Assembly: GCA_031385445.1 (NCBI GenBank)
Contig: JANNBM010000033.1
Location: forward strand, 1-21,789
Direction of reading: 5' to 3'
Source: CAIYZT01 sp031385445
Lineage (GTDB): Bacteria; Pseudomonadota; Alphaproteobacteria; Rhodobacterales; Rhodobacteraceae
Length of the DNA stretch: 21,789 nt
Shown: piece by piece, positions 7,634-13,759 of the stretch
Numbering within the stretch: the first letter of the stretch is position 1
Layout of the letters: every line of letters begins with the position of its first letter
Position numbers and translations under genes: made by a program
The notes under the pieces: generated by a model
Database searches by the model: none
What the model was told of the DNA's origin: nothing
The model's input: the letters and a program-made list of their open reading frames with translations, nothing else

Positions 7634-8017
7634 ATGGCAGAGACGAGGTTAAGCTTCAAAGACATGTGTGTGCGGTTCGATGTGACGCCGCGCACCTTGC
7701 GCTATTATGAATACATCGAGCTTTTGTCTCCCGAAAAAGACGGCCGCGCGCGGTTTTATGGCGCGCGCGAGGTGGCGCGGATGACGCTGATCCTGCGCGG
7801 ACGGCGGTTTGGCTTTTCGCTGGAGGAGATCCGGCAATGGCTGTTGATTTACCTGCAAAAGGGCACGCGATCGCAGCTGTCAGAATTGCTGCAGATGGCC
7901 GACCGCCAGCTGGCCGAGTTGGAGCGTCAGCAAAGCGAATTGGCAGCAAGCATCACCGATCTGCGGGCAATGCGCGTGACGGCGGCGGCGGAGTTGAAAG
8001 CGCTGGGTGAGGGATGA
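7634..8017 (+). CDS. MerR family transcriptional regulator (first copy)
   Basis: This 127-aa protein has an N-terminal winged helix-turn-helix (residues 7-75; FDVTPRTLRYYE at 15-26 and GFSLEEIRQWL at 60-70). A C-terminal dimerisation coiled coil follows (about 80-125, rich in Glu, Gln and Leu). The only cysteine is Cys12 and there is no C-terminal metal-binding cysteine pair, which argues against a metal sensor. The start at 7634 has AGAGG about 8 bases upstream. The frame opens further upstream, but that part overlaps the divergent thioesterase promoter region. It resembles the second MerR protein (8547-8978) closely in the DNA-binding half, so the two are paralogues. The likely targets are the divergent thioesterases and its own operon with the VOC gene; the ligand may be an acyl-CoA, by analogy with LiuR-type MerR regulators. 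Confidence 0.9.
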   Translation: MAETRLSFKDMCVRFDVTPRTLRYYEYIELLSPEKDGRARFYGAREVARMTLILRGRRFGFSLEEIRQWLLIYLQKGTRSQLSELLQMADRQLAELERQQSELAASITDLRAMRVTAAAELKALGEG

Positions 8018-8021
8018 TCGG

Positions 8022-8405
8022 ATGCCCCCGCCACTGTCCCCACCCCCGCCATTAGGCAGAATAGTGATGTATACGCACAAGTTGGACGAGATGGCGGCGT
8101 TTTATACGCGGCATTTCGGGTTCACGGCGGTGCGCACGCCGGGGGACCGGATTGTTGAATTGCACCCGGTGGCAGGCGGGGCGGCGATCTTGCTCCATGC
8201 CGCGGCCAAGGGGCAAAAGCCGGGTCAGGTGCTGGTCAAACTTGTGTTCGATGTGGCGGATGTGGCAGGCGAAGTGGCCCGGCAGGCGGCGTTGGGGCTG
8301 GACTTCGGGCCGCTGCATCAGGCGGATGGGTATCAGTTTGCCAACGCCAAGGACCCCTCTGGCAATCCGATAAACCTGTCGGGCCGGGCTTTTGCGGCGC
8401 GCTAA
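8022..8405 (+). CDS. VOC superfamily (glyoxalase/dioxygenase-fold) protein
   Basis: This 127-aa single-domain protein has the paired beta-alpha-beta-beta-beta pattern of the vicinal oxygen chelate fold. It shows GRIVMYTHKLDEMAAFYTRHFGF at residues 12-34 (only the core AAFYTRHFGF is diagnostic), a middle strand with IVELHPVAGGAAILLH, and the closing DPSGNPINLSGR near 112-123. Members include glyoxalases, resistance proteins and extradiol dioxygenases; the metal ligands are too incomplete to name an activity. The ATG at 8022 has GAGGG at 8009-8013 and lies 4 bases after the MerR stop, so the two genes are co-transcribed. A GTG at 8007 is possible but would overlap the MerR gene and bury the ribosome site. 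The proline-rich residues 2-10 are unusual. Confidence 0.8.
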   Translation: MPPPLSPPPPLGRIVMYTHKLDEMAAFYTRHFGFTAVRTPGDRIVELHPVAGGAAILLHAAAKGQKPGQVLVKLVFDVADVAGEVARQAALGLDFGPLHQADGYQFANAKDPSGNPINLSGRAFAAR

Positions 8406-8455
8406 GCGGCCGCCCGCTGGCCTGTTGACATCACGTCACATCCGGCACTGACGCG

Positions 8456-8491
8456 ACGTTACGTTTACGTTAACGTAAAGCGCTGTAGTAT
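8456..8491 (+). promoter_or_regulatory. Palindromic operator and candidate promoter for the MerR/beta-oxidation operon
   Basis: TTTACGTTAACGTAAA (8464-8479) is a perfect 16-bp palindrome. ACGT cores also occur at 8456, 8461, 8467 and 8473, at spacings of 5, 6 and 6 bases, with one outlier at 8433. Candidate promoter hexamers TTTACG (8464-8469) and TAGTAT (8486-8491) with 16-base spacing would place the operator across the -35 box. The site lies 68 bases before the second MerR gene, as expected for autoregulation. I recall similar CGT/ACG palindromes for LiuR-type MerR regulators of acyl-CoA catabolism; that link is inference, the palindrome is direct. Confidence 0.65.
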
Positions 8492-8546
8492 GTCTGCAGG
8501 GGATCGCCACCTATGGCCCAGGTCCCACCCCTTCATTGTCAGAGCC

Positions 8547-8978
8547 ATGACCCAGACCCAAGACACCCTCTCGATCCGCCAGATGTGCGACGCTTTCGAT
8601 GTGACGCCGCGCAGCCTGCGGTTTTACGAATCCAAGGAACTGCTGTTTCCGATCCGCGAAGGCACGCGCCGCCATTTCACCAAACAGGACCGGGCGCGAC
8701 TGGCGCTGATCCTGCGCGGCAAGCGCTTTGGCTTTTCGCTCGAAGAGATTCGCCAACTGCTGAACATGTACAACCGCGACGGATCGAACGCGGCGCAGCT
8801 GATGCGCACGCTGGATATCGCGCGCGCGCGGCTTTGCGCGATGCAGGCCCAGCAGGACGAGTTGGGTCTGGCGATTGCCGACCTGCACCTTGAGATGGCC
8901 GAGGGGCAAAGAATGCTGACCCGGATGCAGCAAGCCAGCCCCAAGACCAGCGCCCCGACCCACCACGCCGCCGAATAA
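8547..8978 (+). CDS. MerR family transcriptional regulator (second copy), acyl-CoA catabolism operon
   Basis: This 143-aa regulator has an N-terminal MerR helix-turn-helix (residues 9-76; FDVTPRSLRFYESKELL at 17-33, GFSLEEIRQLLNMY at 62-75) and a C-terminal coiled coil (about 83-130). Cys14 and Cys97 do not form a metal site. I chose the ATG at 8547 because its N-terminus aligns with the first MerR paralogue; an in-frame ATG at 8490 lacks a ribosome site and would lie in the presumed promoter. It is the first gene of a run ending with FadB, and the acyl-CoA dehydrogenase starts 12 bases after its stop. Position, lack of metal ligands and the upstream palindrome suggest a LiuR-like regulator of fatty or branched acyl-CoA breakdown. 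It could repress or activate, and the effector is not known. Confidence 0.9.
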   Translation: MTQTQDTLSIRQMCDAFDVTPRSLRFYESKELLFPIREGTRRHFTKQDRARLALILRGKRFGFSLEEIRQLLNMYNRDGSNAAQLMRTLDIARARLCAMQAQQDELGLAIADLHLEMAEGQRMLTRMQQASPKTSAPTHHAAE

Positions 8979-8990
8979 AGGACCGATGCC

Positions 8991-10766
8991 ATGACCACCT
9001 ATGCCGCCCCCGTCAAAGACTTGCAGTTCGTGCTTCATGATGTGCTGAAAATCAGCGCCAGCGATATTCCCGGCTACAGCGATCTGGACGAAGGTTTCAC
9101 CGGCGCGGTTCTGGACGAGGCGGGAAAGCTGGCGCGCGATGTGCTTGCGCCGCTGAACGCGGTGGGCGACCGGGTGGGATGTGTGCTGGAAAACGGCGTG
9201 GTCCGCACGCCGCCGGGGTTCAGGGCGGCGTTCGATCAGGTGCGGGATGGCGGCTGGACCGCGCTGGACTGTGACCCGGACTATGGCGGTCAGGGCCTGC
9301 CCTATCTGATGGGCACAGCGGTGGGCGAGATCATGGTCAGCGCGAATATGGCGCTGAATATGTATCAGGGGCTGACGCATGGTGCCTATTCTGCGATCCA
9401 CGTGCACGGCACTGCAGAGCAAAAGGCGATGTATCTGCCAAAGATGGTCAGCTGCGAATGGACCGGCACGATGAACCTGACCGAGCCGCATTGCGGCACC
9501 GATCTGGGCCTGATGCGCACAAAGGCCGAACCGCAAGCGGATGGCAGCTATGCGATCACCGGGACCAAGATTTTCATCTCGGCCGGAGAGCATGACATGG
9601 CCGGCAACATCATCCATCTGGTCCTCGCCAAGGCTCCGGGGGGCGGCGAGGGGACGCGCGGCATCAGTCTGTTCATCGTGCCAAAGTTTCTGGTGAACGC
9701 CGATGGCAGCCTTGGCGCGCGCAATGGCGTGGCGGTGGGCAAGATCGAAGACAAGATGGGCATTCACGGCAATGCCACCTGCGTGATGAATTATGACGGG
9801 GCAACGGGCTGGCTTTTGGGCGATCTGCACAAAGGCATGCGCGCCATGTTCACCATGATGAACGAGGCGCGGCTGGGGGTGGGCCTGCAGGGCTATGCGG
9901 TGGCCGAGGCGGCCTATCAGAACGCGGTTGGCTATGCGCGGGACCGGCTTCAGGGCCGCGATGCGACGGGCGTGAAAAACCCCGAAGGGCCCGCCGATCC
10001 GTTGATCGTGCATCCCGATATCCGCCGCAATCTGATGGAGCAGAAATCGTTCGTCGAAGGCGCGCGCGCGCTGACACTTTGGGCGGCCAGCCTGATCGAC
10101 CGCACGCACCGGATGGACGACGGCGCGGCGGACGGCTTGGTGTCACTGATGATCCCGGTGATCAAGGGGTTTCAGACCGACAAGGGCTTTGAAATGGCGG
10201 TGCACGCACAGCAGATCTGGGGCGGGCACGGCTATATCGAGGATAACGGCGTCAGCCAGTTCGTGCGCGACGCGCGGATCGCGCAGATTTACGAGGGCGC
10301 GAACGGGGTGCAGGCGCTGGACCTTGTCGGGCGCAAGCTGGCGCAGGACGGCGGCAAACATGTGATGGCGTTTTTCGAGATGGTGAAGGCCGAGGTCAAG
10401 GCGCAAGAGGCCGATCCCCGGATGGCGGATTTTGCCGAACCGTTGAAGGCGGCGTCAAAGCAATTGCAGGCGGCGGCGATGTTTTTCATGTCGAACGCGA
10501 TGAAAAACCCCAATGCGGCGCTGGCGGGGTCTTATGACTTCATGCATCTGATGGGGCATGTCTGCCTTGGGCTGATGTGGACGCGGATGGCAAAGGCGGC
10601 CTATGTTTCCCTGGACGAGGGGCGCGGCGATGCGGTGTTCTTGCAAACTAAGATCACGACCGGGCGGTTTTACATGGCACGGCAGTTGCCCGCCTGCGGC
10701 ATGCATCTGGCGCGGATCGAAAGCGGGGCCGAACCAGTGATGGCACTTGACGCGGAGGCGTTCTAG
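8991..10766 (+). CDS. Acyl-CoA dehydrogenase, large form with C-terminal extension
   Basis: This 591-aa FAD enzyme oxidises an acyl-CoA to the trans-2-enoyl-CoA and passes electrons to ETF. The domains are an N-terminal helical part (about 38-155), a beta domain with TGTMNLTEPHCGTDLG (158-173) and ITGTKIFISAGEHD (189-202), a C-terminal helical domain with IWGGHGYIEDNG (409-420), and a further ~130-residue extension. Glu435 in IYEGANGVQ is the expected catalytic base. The ~590-residue size and extension match the group that includes DmdC (methylmercaptopropionyl-CoA dehydrogenase) and several long-chain enzymes, so the substrate is open. AAAGGA precedes the ATG by about 8 bases. Next to thiolase and FadB genes it supplies the first step of a full beta-oxidation cycle. 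Confidence 0.94.
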   Translation: MTTYAAPVKDLQFVLHDVLKISASDIPGYSDLDEGFTGAVLDEAGKLARDVLAPLNAVGDRVGCVLENGVVRTPPGFRAAFDQVRDGGWTALDCDPDYGGQGLPYLMGTAVGEIMVSANMALNMYQGLTHGAYSAIHVHGTAEQKAMYLPKMVSCEWTGTMNLTEPHCGTDLGLMRTKAEPQADGSYAITGTKIFISAGEHDMAGNIIHLVLAKAPGGGEGTRGISLFIVPKFLVNADGSLGARNGVAVGKIEDKMGIHGNATCVMNYDGATGWLLGDLHKGMRAMFTMMNEARLGVGLQGYAVAEAAYQNAVGYARDRLQGRDATGVKNPEGPADPLIVHPDIRRNLMEQKSFVEGARALTLWAASLIDRTHRMDDGAADGLVSLMIPVIKGFQTDKGFEMAVHAQQIWGGHGYIEDNGVSQFVRDARIAQIYEGANGVQALDLVGRKLAQDGGKHVMAFFEMVKAEVKAQEADPRMADFAEPLKAASKQLQAAAMFFMSNAMKNPNAALAGSYDFMHLMGHVCLGLMWTRMAKAAYVSLDEGRGDAVFLQTKITTGRFYMARQLPACGMHLARIESGAEPVMALDAEAF

Positions 10767-10782
10767 ACTTCGGCAAGGAGAC

Positions 10783-10801
10783 GAATTTTCTGCGAAAATT
10801 C
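10783..10801. promoter_or_regulatory. Perfect palindrome upstream of the small ribbon-helix-helix gene
   Basis: GAATTTTC (10783-10790), three bases TGC, then GAAAATTC (10794-10801) form a perfect 8-bp inverted repeat. It is AT-rich in an otherwise GC-rich setting. It lies 16 bases after the acyl-CoA dehydrogenase stop and 26 bases before the start of a protein with a ribbon-helix-helix-like pattern, so it may be that protein's operator. Alternatively it is a dispersed Rhodobacteraceae palindrome or an attenuating hairpin. Confidence 0.5.
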
Positions 10802-10827
10802 AGGCCCGGTGCCAACGGAGACCGAAG

Positions 10828-11040
10828 ATGCCGAAACGCTTTCGCCTGACAAGACGCTTTGCGGTCGCGATGACCGAGGACGGCTATCGCAGGTTAAAAC
10901 AGTTCGCGGCCGAGGCGGGGCTTGAAGAGGGTGAGGCGCTGTCTTTTCTGTTCGAGCATTTCGATTCTGTGATGGACAAGGACACGCTGATCCACAGGCT
11001 CAGGCTGTTCAATTCGGAACTGGACGGGCGAAAGGGCTGA
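10828..11040 (+). CDS. Small ribbon-helix-helix-like protein
   Basis: This 70-aa basic-to-acidic protein begins with a basic strand (residues 2-15, RFRLTRRFAVAM). A helix (17-31, EDGYRRLKQFAAEAG), a tight turn, and a second helix (32-47, LEEGEALSFLFEHFD) follow, then a charged tail. This strand-helix-turn-helix order with hydrophobic spacing is what CopG/Arc-type DNA-binding proteins show, but I recognise no named family. GGAG at 10817-10820 is 7 bases before the ATG, and codon use agrees with its neighbours, so it is probably real. It sits 61 bases after the acyl-CoA dehydrogenase in the same orientation. It may be an additional regulator of this operon or the partner of the palindrome at 10783-10801. 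Confidence 0.68.
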   Translation: MPKRFRLTRRFAVAMTEDGYRRLKQFAAEAGLEEGEALSFLFEHFDSVMDKDTLIHRLRLFNSELDGRKG

Positions 11041-11065
11041 TCTTGCCCCTTCATCTGTCCAAAAA

Positions 11066-11118
11066 TATCCTGCGGGGGTCCGGGGGCGCAAAGCCCCCCG
11101 GGGGCCGCCCACAGGCGG
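11066..11118. repeat. Intergenic G/C stem-loops (Rhodobacteraceae-type repeat)
   Basis: Within the 96-bp gap before the GST gene, GGGGGC (11082-11087) pairs with GCCCCC (11093-11098) across loop GCAAA. A second stem, CCGCC (11105-11109) with GGCGG (11114-11118), follows. The preceding AAAATATCC(TGC)GGGGGTCCGGG text resembles a motif I recall at many gene ends in this family. There is no T-run after the hairpins, so they are not a classical terminator, though they may attenuate or protect the message. Confidence 0.5.
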
Positions 11119-11136
11119 AACTGATCGGAGAATGCG

Positions 11137-11772
11137 ATGGCGGTGAAGCTTTATTGTTTTGGCGAAAGCGGCAACGCCTATAAATGCGCGCTGGCACTGA
11201 CCTTGACCCAAACCGAATGGGAGCCGGTCTTTGTCGACTTTTTCAACGGGCAGGCCCGCAGCCCGGCCTTTCGCGAGATCAATGCAATGGGCGAGGTGCC
11301 GGTTCTGGTGGACGGTGATACCACGCTGACGCAATCTGGGGTGATCCTTGACTACATCAGCTCCAAATCCGGCAAGCTGGGCGGCAAATCGGCGGCAGAA
11401 CGGCGCGAGGTTTTGCGCTGGATGTTCTGGGACAATCACAAACTGTCCGCCCAGATCGGCACCACCCGTTTTTTGATGAATTTTCTGCCCGAGGCCAAGC
11501 GCCCCGCAGGCGTGATCCCGTTTCTACAAGGCCGCCTGAAGGGCGCCTATACGGTGCTGAATGACCATCTGGAACATCGCACCTGGGTCGCGGGGGCGGC
11601 CATGACCATCGCCGATCTGTCCTGCGCGGGCTATCTTTTTTATCCCGAGCCGTTCGGGTTCGAGCGCAAGGATTGGCCCCATATTGACGCCTGGATGTCG
11701 CGCATCGCGGCCGTGCCCGGCTGGAAGTCCCCCTATGAGTTGATGCCCGGCAATCCAGCGGACCGGGCCTGA
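11137..11772 (+). CDS. Glutathione S-transferase family protein
   Basis: This 211-aa cytosolic protein has an N-terminal thioredoxin-like domain (2-78) and an all-helical C-terminal domain (about 88-205). In the first domain, FGESGNAYK (8-16) offers Ser11 as the likely thiol-activating residue. The glutathione-site motifs are GEVPVLVDG (52-60; cis-Pro55) and LTQSGVILDYI (64-74; Gln66-Ser67). The C-terminal N-capping pattern MTIADLSCAGYL (about 155-167) is also typical. CGGAG is 6 bases before the ATG. The thiolase gene starts 10 bases after the stop. GSTs beside acyl-CoA catabolic genes may remove reactive enoyl or peroxide by-products; that role is inferred, and the physiological substrate is unknown. 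Confidence 0.91.
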   Translation: MAVKLYCFGESGNAYKCALALTLTQTEWEPVFVDFFNGQARSPAFREINAMGEVPVLVDGDTTLTQSGVILDYISSKSGKLGGKSAAERREVLRWMFWDNHKLSAQIGTTRFLMNFLPEAKRPAGVIPFLQGRLKGAYTVLNDHLEHRTWVAGAAMTIADLSCAGYLFYPEPFGFERKDWPHIDAWMSRIAAVPGWKSPYELMPGNPADRA

Positions 11773-11782
11773 GGAGAGTAAA

Positions 11783-12994
11783 ATGACCGAAGCCTATATT
11801 TACGACGCCGTGCGGTCCCCTCGCGGCAAGGGTCGGGCGGACGGCGCGCTTCACGAGCTGACCTCGGTGGCGCTGTCGGCCAAAATCCTGAACGCGGTGC
11901 GAGAGCGCAACGGGTTGGAAGGTCACGCGGTTGAAGACGTGATCTGGGGCAATGTCACGCAGGTGGGCGAGCAGGGCGGGTGTCTTGCACGCTCGGCAGT
12001 GCTGGCCTCTGATCTGGATGAACGCATTCCGGGCCTTTCGATCAACCGGTTCTGCGCGAGCGGGATGGAGGCGGTGAATATCGCCGCCAATCAGGTGCGC
12101 GGCGGGGCGGGCATGGCCTATATCGCGGGCGGGGTTGAGATGATGGGCCGCGTGCCGATGGGCAGCGACGGGGCGGCGATTGCCGTGGATCCGGGGCTGG
12201 CGATGAAGACCTATTTCGTGCCGCAGGGGATTTCGGCGGATATCATCGCCACTGAATACGGGTTCACGCGGGATATGGCGGACGCGCTTGCGGTGGAATC
12301 GCAGCGGCGGGCGGCGGCGGCTTGGGCGGACAAGCGCTTTGCCAAATCCGTCGTGACGATCACCGATCAGAACGGGCTGCCCATTCTGGCGCATGACGAG
12401 TTCATGCGGCCTGGCACCGACATGCAGGGGCTTGGCGCGCTTAGGGCCAGTTTCAAGGACATGGGCGAGAGTATGCCCGGTTTCGACAAGATCGCGATGA
12501 TGAAATATCCGCATCTGCGCGCGATCAACCACATCCATCACGCCGGAAATTCCAGCGGGATCGTGGACGGTGCGGCGGCGGTTTTGATCGGCAATGCCGA
12601 ATTTGGCGCGGCGATGGGCCTGAAGCCCCGTGCGCGCATTCGCGCCACGGCCAAGATTGGCACCGATCCGACGATCATGCTGACCGGCCCGGTGCCCGCG
12701 ACGGAAAAGATCCTGCGCGATGCCGGGATGTCGATTTCCGACATTGACCTGTTCGAGGTGAACGAAGCCTTCGCATCGGTCGTTTTGCGGTTCATGCAGG
12801 CGTTTGACGTGGACCCGGTGCGGGTGAACCCCAATGGCGGGTCCATCGCGATGGGCCATCCTTTGGGTGCAACGGGCGCGATCATCATCGGCACCTTGCT
12901 GGACGAGTTGGAGCGGACGGGCAAAAGCGTGGGCCTTGCCACGCTGTGCATCGCCTCCGGCATGGGGGCAGCCACGATCATCGAAAGGGTGTGA
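11783..12994 (+). CDS. fadA: Acetyl-CoA C-acyltransferase (3-ketoacyl-CoA thiolase)
   Basis: This 403-aa thiolase cleaves 3-ketoacyl-CoA with CoA to acetyl-CoA and a shortened acyl-CoA. The nucleophile is Cys91 in INRFCASGMEAVN, the acid/base pair is His359 in MGHPLGATGA and Cys389 in LCIASGMGA, and the NEAF motif is at 327-330. All catalytic positions are present and the length is standard. GAGGAG at 11771-11776 is 6 bases before the start. In the operon with acyl-CoA dehydrogenase and FadB it is the thiolytic step, so degradation is favoured over biosynthetic (PhaA-type) use. The symbol is given by role; chain-length range is unknown. Confidence 0.94.
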   Translation: MTEAYIYDAVRSPRGKGRADGALHELTSVALSAKILNAVRERNGLEGHAVEDVIWGNVTQVGEQGGCLARSAVLASDLDERIPGLSINRFCASGMEAVNIAANQVRGGAGMAYIAGGVEMMGRVPMGSDGAAIAVDPGLAMKTYFVPQGISADIIATEYGFTRDMADALAVESQRRAAAAWADKRFAKSVVTITDQNGLPILAHDEFMRPGTDMQGLGALRASFKDMGESMPGFDKIAMMKYPHLRAINHIHHAGNSSGIVDGAAAVLIGNAEFGAAMGLKPRARIRATAKIGTDPTIMLTGPVPATEKILRDAGMSISDIDLFEVNEAFASVVLRFMQAFDVDPVRVNPNGGSIAMGHPLGATGAIIIGTLLDELERTGKSVGLATLCIASGMGAATIIERV

Positions 12995-12996
12995 CC

Positions 12997-13302
12997 ATGC
13001 CCGAAAAGGCGTTCAGCCATCTTGTGATCAAAGCGGTGACGGAGATTTTCCGCGCTGTGCAAAAGCTCTGCATTCCGTGGATTGCGCAGGCGGCGATCGA
13101 CGTGACGGCGCCTGTCACGCTGCGGGCCCACCGGATCGTGGACCCAGTCTTGTCCCGCGTTTTGCGGAACCGTGTTGGCGCCGATGGGTTGATCGCTGAA
13201 ATCCGAAGCACAGCAGGGCATCTGAAACGGGCCTTGGGGCAGGCGCATTTGACCGCACAAGGCACATTTATCGCAAAGGATGACGGGCATGCCGAAACTT
13301 GA
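12997..13302 (+). CDS. Small uncharacterised protein between thiolase and cupin genes
   Basis: This is a 101-aa frame I do not recognise. The start ATG is 2 bases after the thiolase stop and has AAAGGG at 12984-12989, 7 bases upstream. Its last 14 bases overlap the cupin gene. The predicted protein is mostly helical and amphipathic, with no signal peptide or membrane segment; residues 16-36 (IFRAVQKLCIPWIAQAAID) are the most hydrophobic. There are several basic residues in the middle (RAHR, RVLRNR). Third-position GC is lower than in neighbours but the codons look normal. No competing minus-strand frame looks better. Without it, a 294-bp gap would sit inside a packed operon, which favours it being a gene. 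It could also be a leftover of a decayed gene. Confidence 0.55.
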   Translation: MPEKAFSHLVIKAVTEIFRAVQKLCIPWIAQAAIDVTAPVTLRAHRIVDPVLSRVLRNRVGADGLIAEIRSTAGHLKRALGQAHLTAQGTFIAKDDGHAET

Positions 13303-13759
13303 TCTGAGCAGCGTTCCCGTCAAGACCGGGTCAATTTACCCGGCGCCCTATGGGGCGATGATGGCCGGACGGTCAAGCCTGAGGTTGGGCGATGCGGGCG
13401 CTTTGACGCAGTTTGGCGCCAATCTGGTGCGGCTGGAGCCGGGGGCGATGAGCAGTCTGCGCCACGCGCATCAGTTCGAGGACGAGTTCGTGATGATGAC
13501 GGCGGGCGCGTTGGTGCTGATCGAGGACGGGGGCGAGACGGTCATGCGCGCAGGCGACTGCGCGGCGTTTCCGGCGGGCACGGGCAACGGGCATCACTTT
13601 GTGAACCGTTCGGGCGCGGTGGGCGAATTTCTGGTCGTCGGCACTAAGGCCCCGCGCGAGGTCGCAACGTATTCCGACGTCGATCTGCGCATCGAAATGG
13701 GCGGCGGCAAGGCGCGGTTCACCTATTGGGACGGTACGAATTATGCGGGGCCGCGATGA
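13289..13759 (+). CDS. Single-domain cupin protein
   Basis: This 156-aa protein has one cupin barrel. Motif 1 is RHAHQFEDEFVMMTAG (58-73) with His59, His61 and Glu66 as likely metal ligands. Motif 2 is NGHHFVNRS (100-108) with His102 or His103 as the fourth ligand. The start at 13289 is preceded by AAAGGA at 13275-13280. The barrel is flanked by GALTQFGANLVRLEPG and a C-terminal tail ending near TYWDGTNYAG, features shared with both barrels of the next gene, so the two genes come from one ancestral unit. The stop overlaps the next start (ATGA). Activity is unknown; small cupins range from isomerases and dioxygenases to binding proteins. Confidence 0.85.
   Translation: MPKLDLSSVPVKTGSIYPAPYGAMMAGRSSLRLGDAGALTQFGANLVRLEPGAMSSLRHAHQFEDEFVMMTAGALVLIEDGGETVMRAGDCAAFPAGTGNGHHFVNRSGAVGEFLVVGTKAPREVATYSDVDLRIEMGGGKARFTYWDGTNYAGPR

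Noticed and set aside
8511..10109. 532-codon minus-strand frame opposite MerR and acyl-CoA dehydrogenase
   Set aside because: His/Arg-rich peptide antisense to two strongly supported genes.
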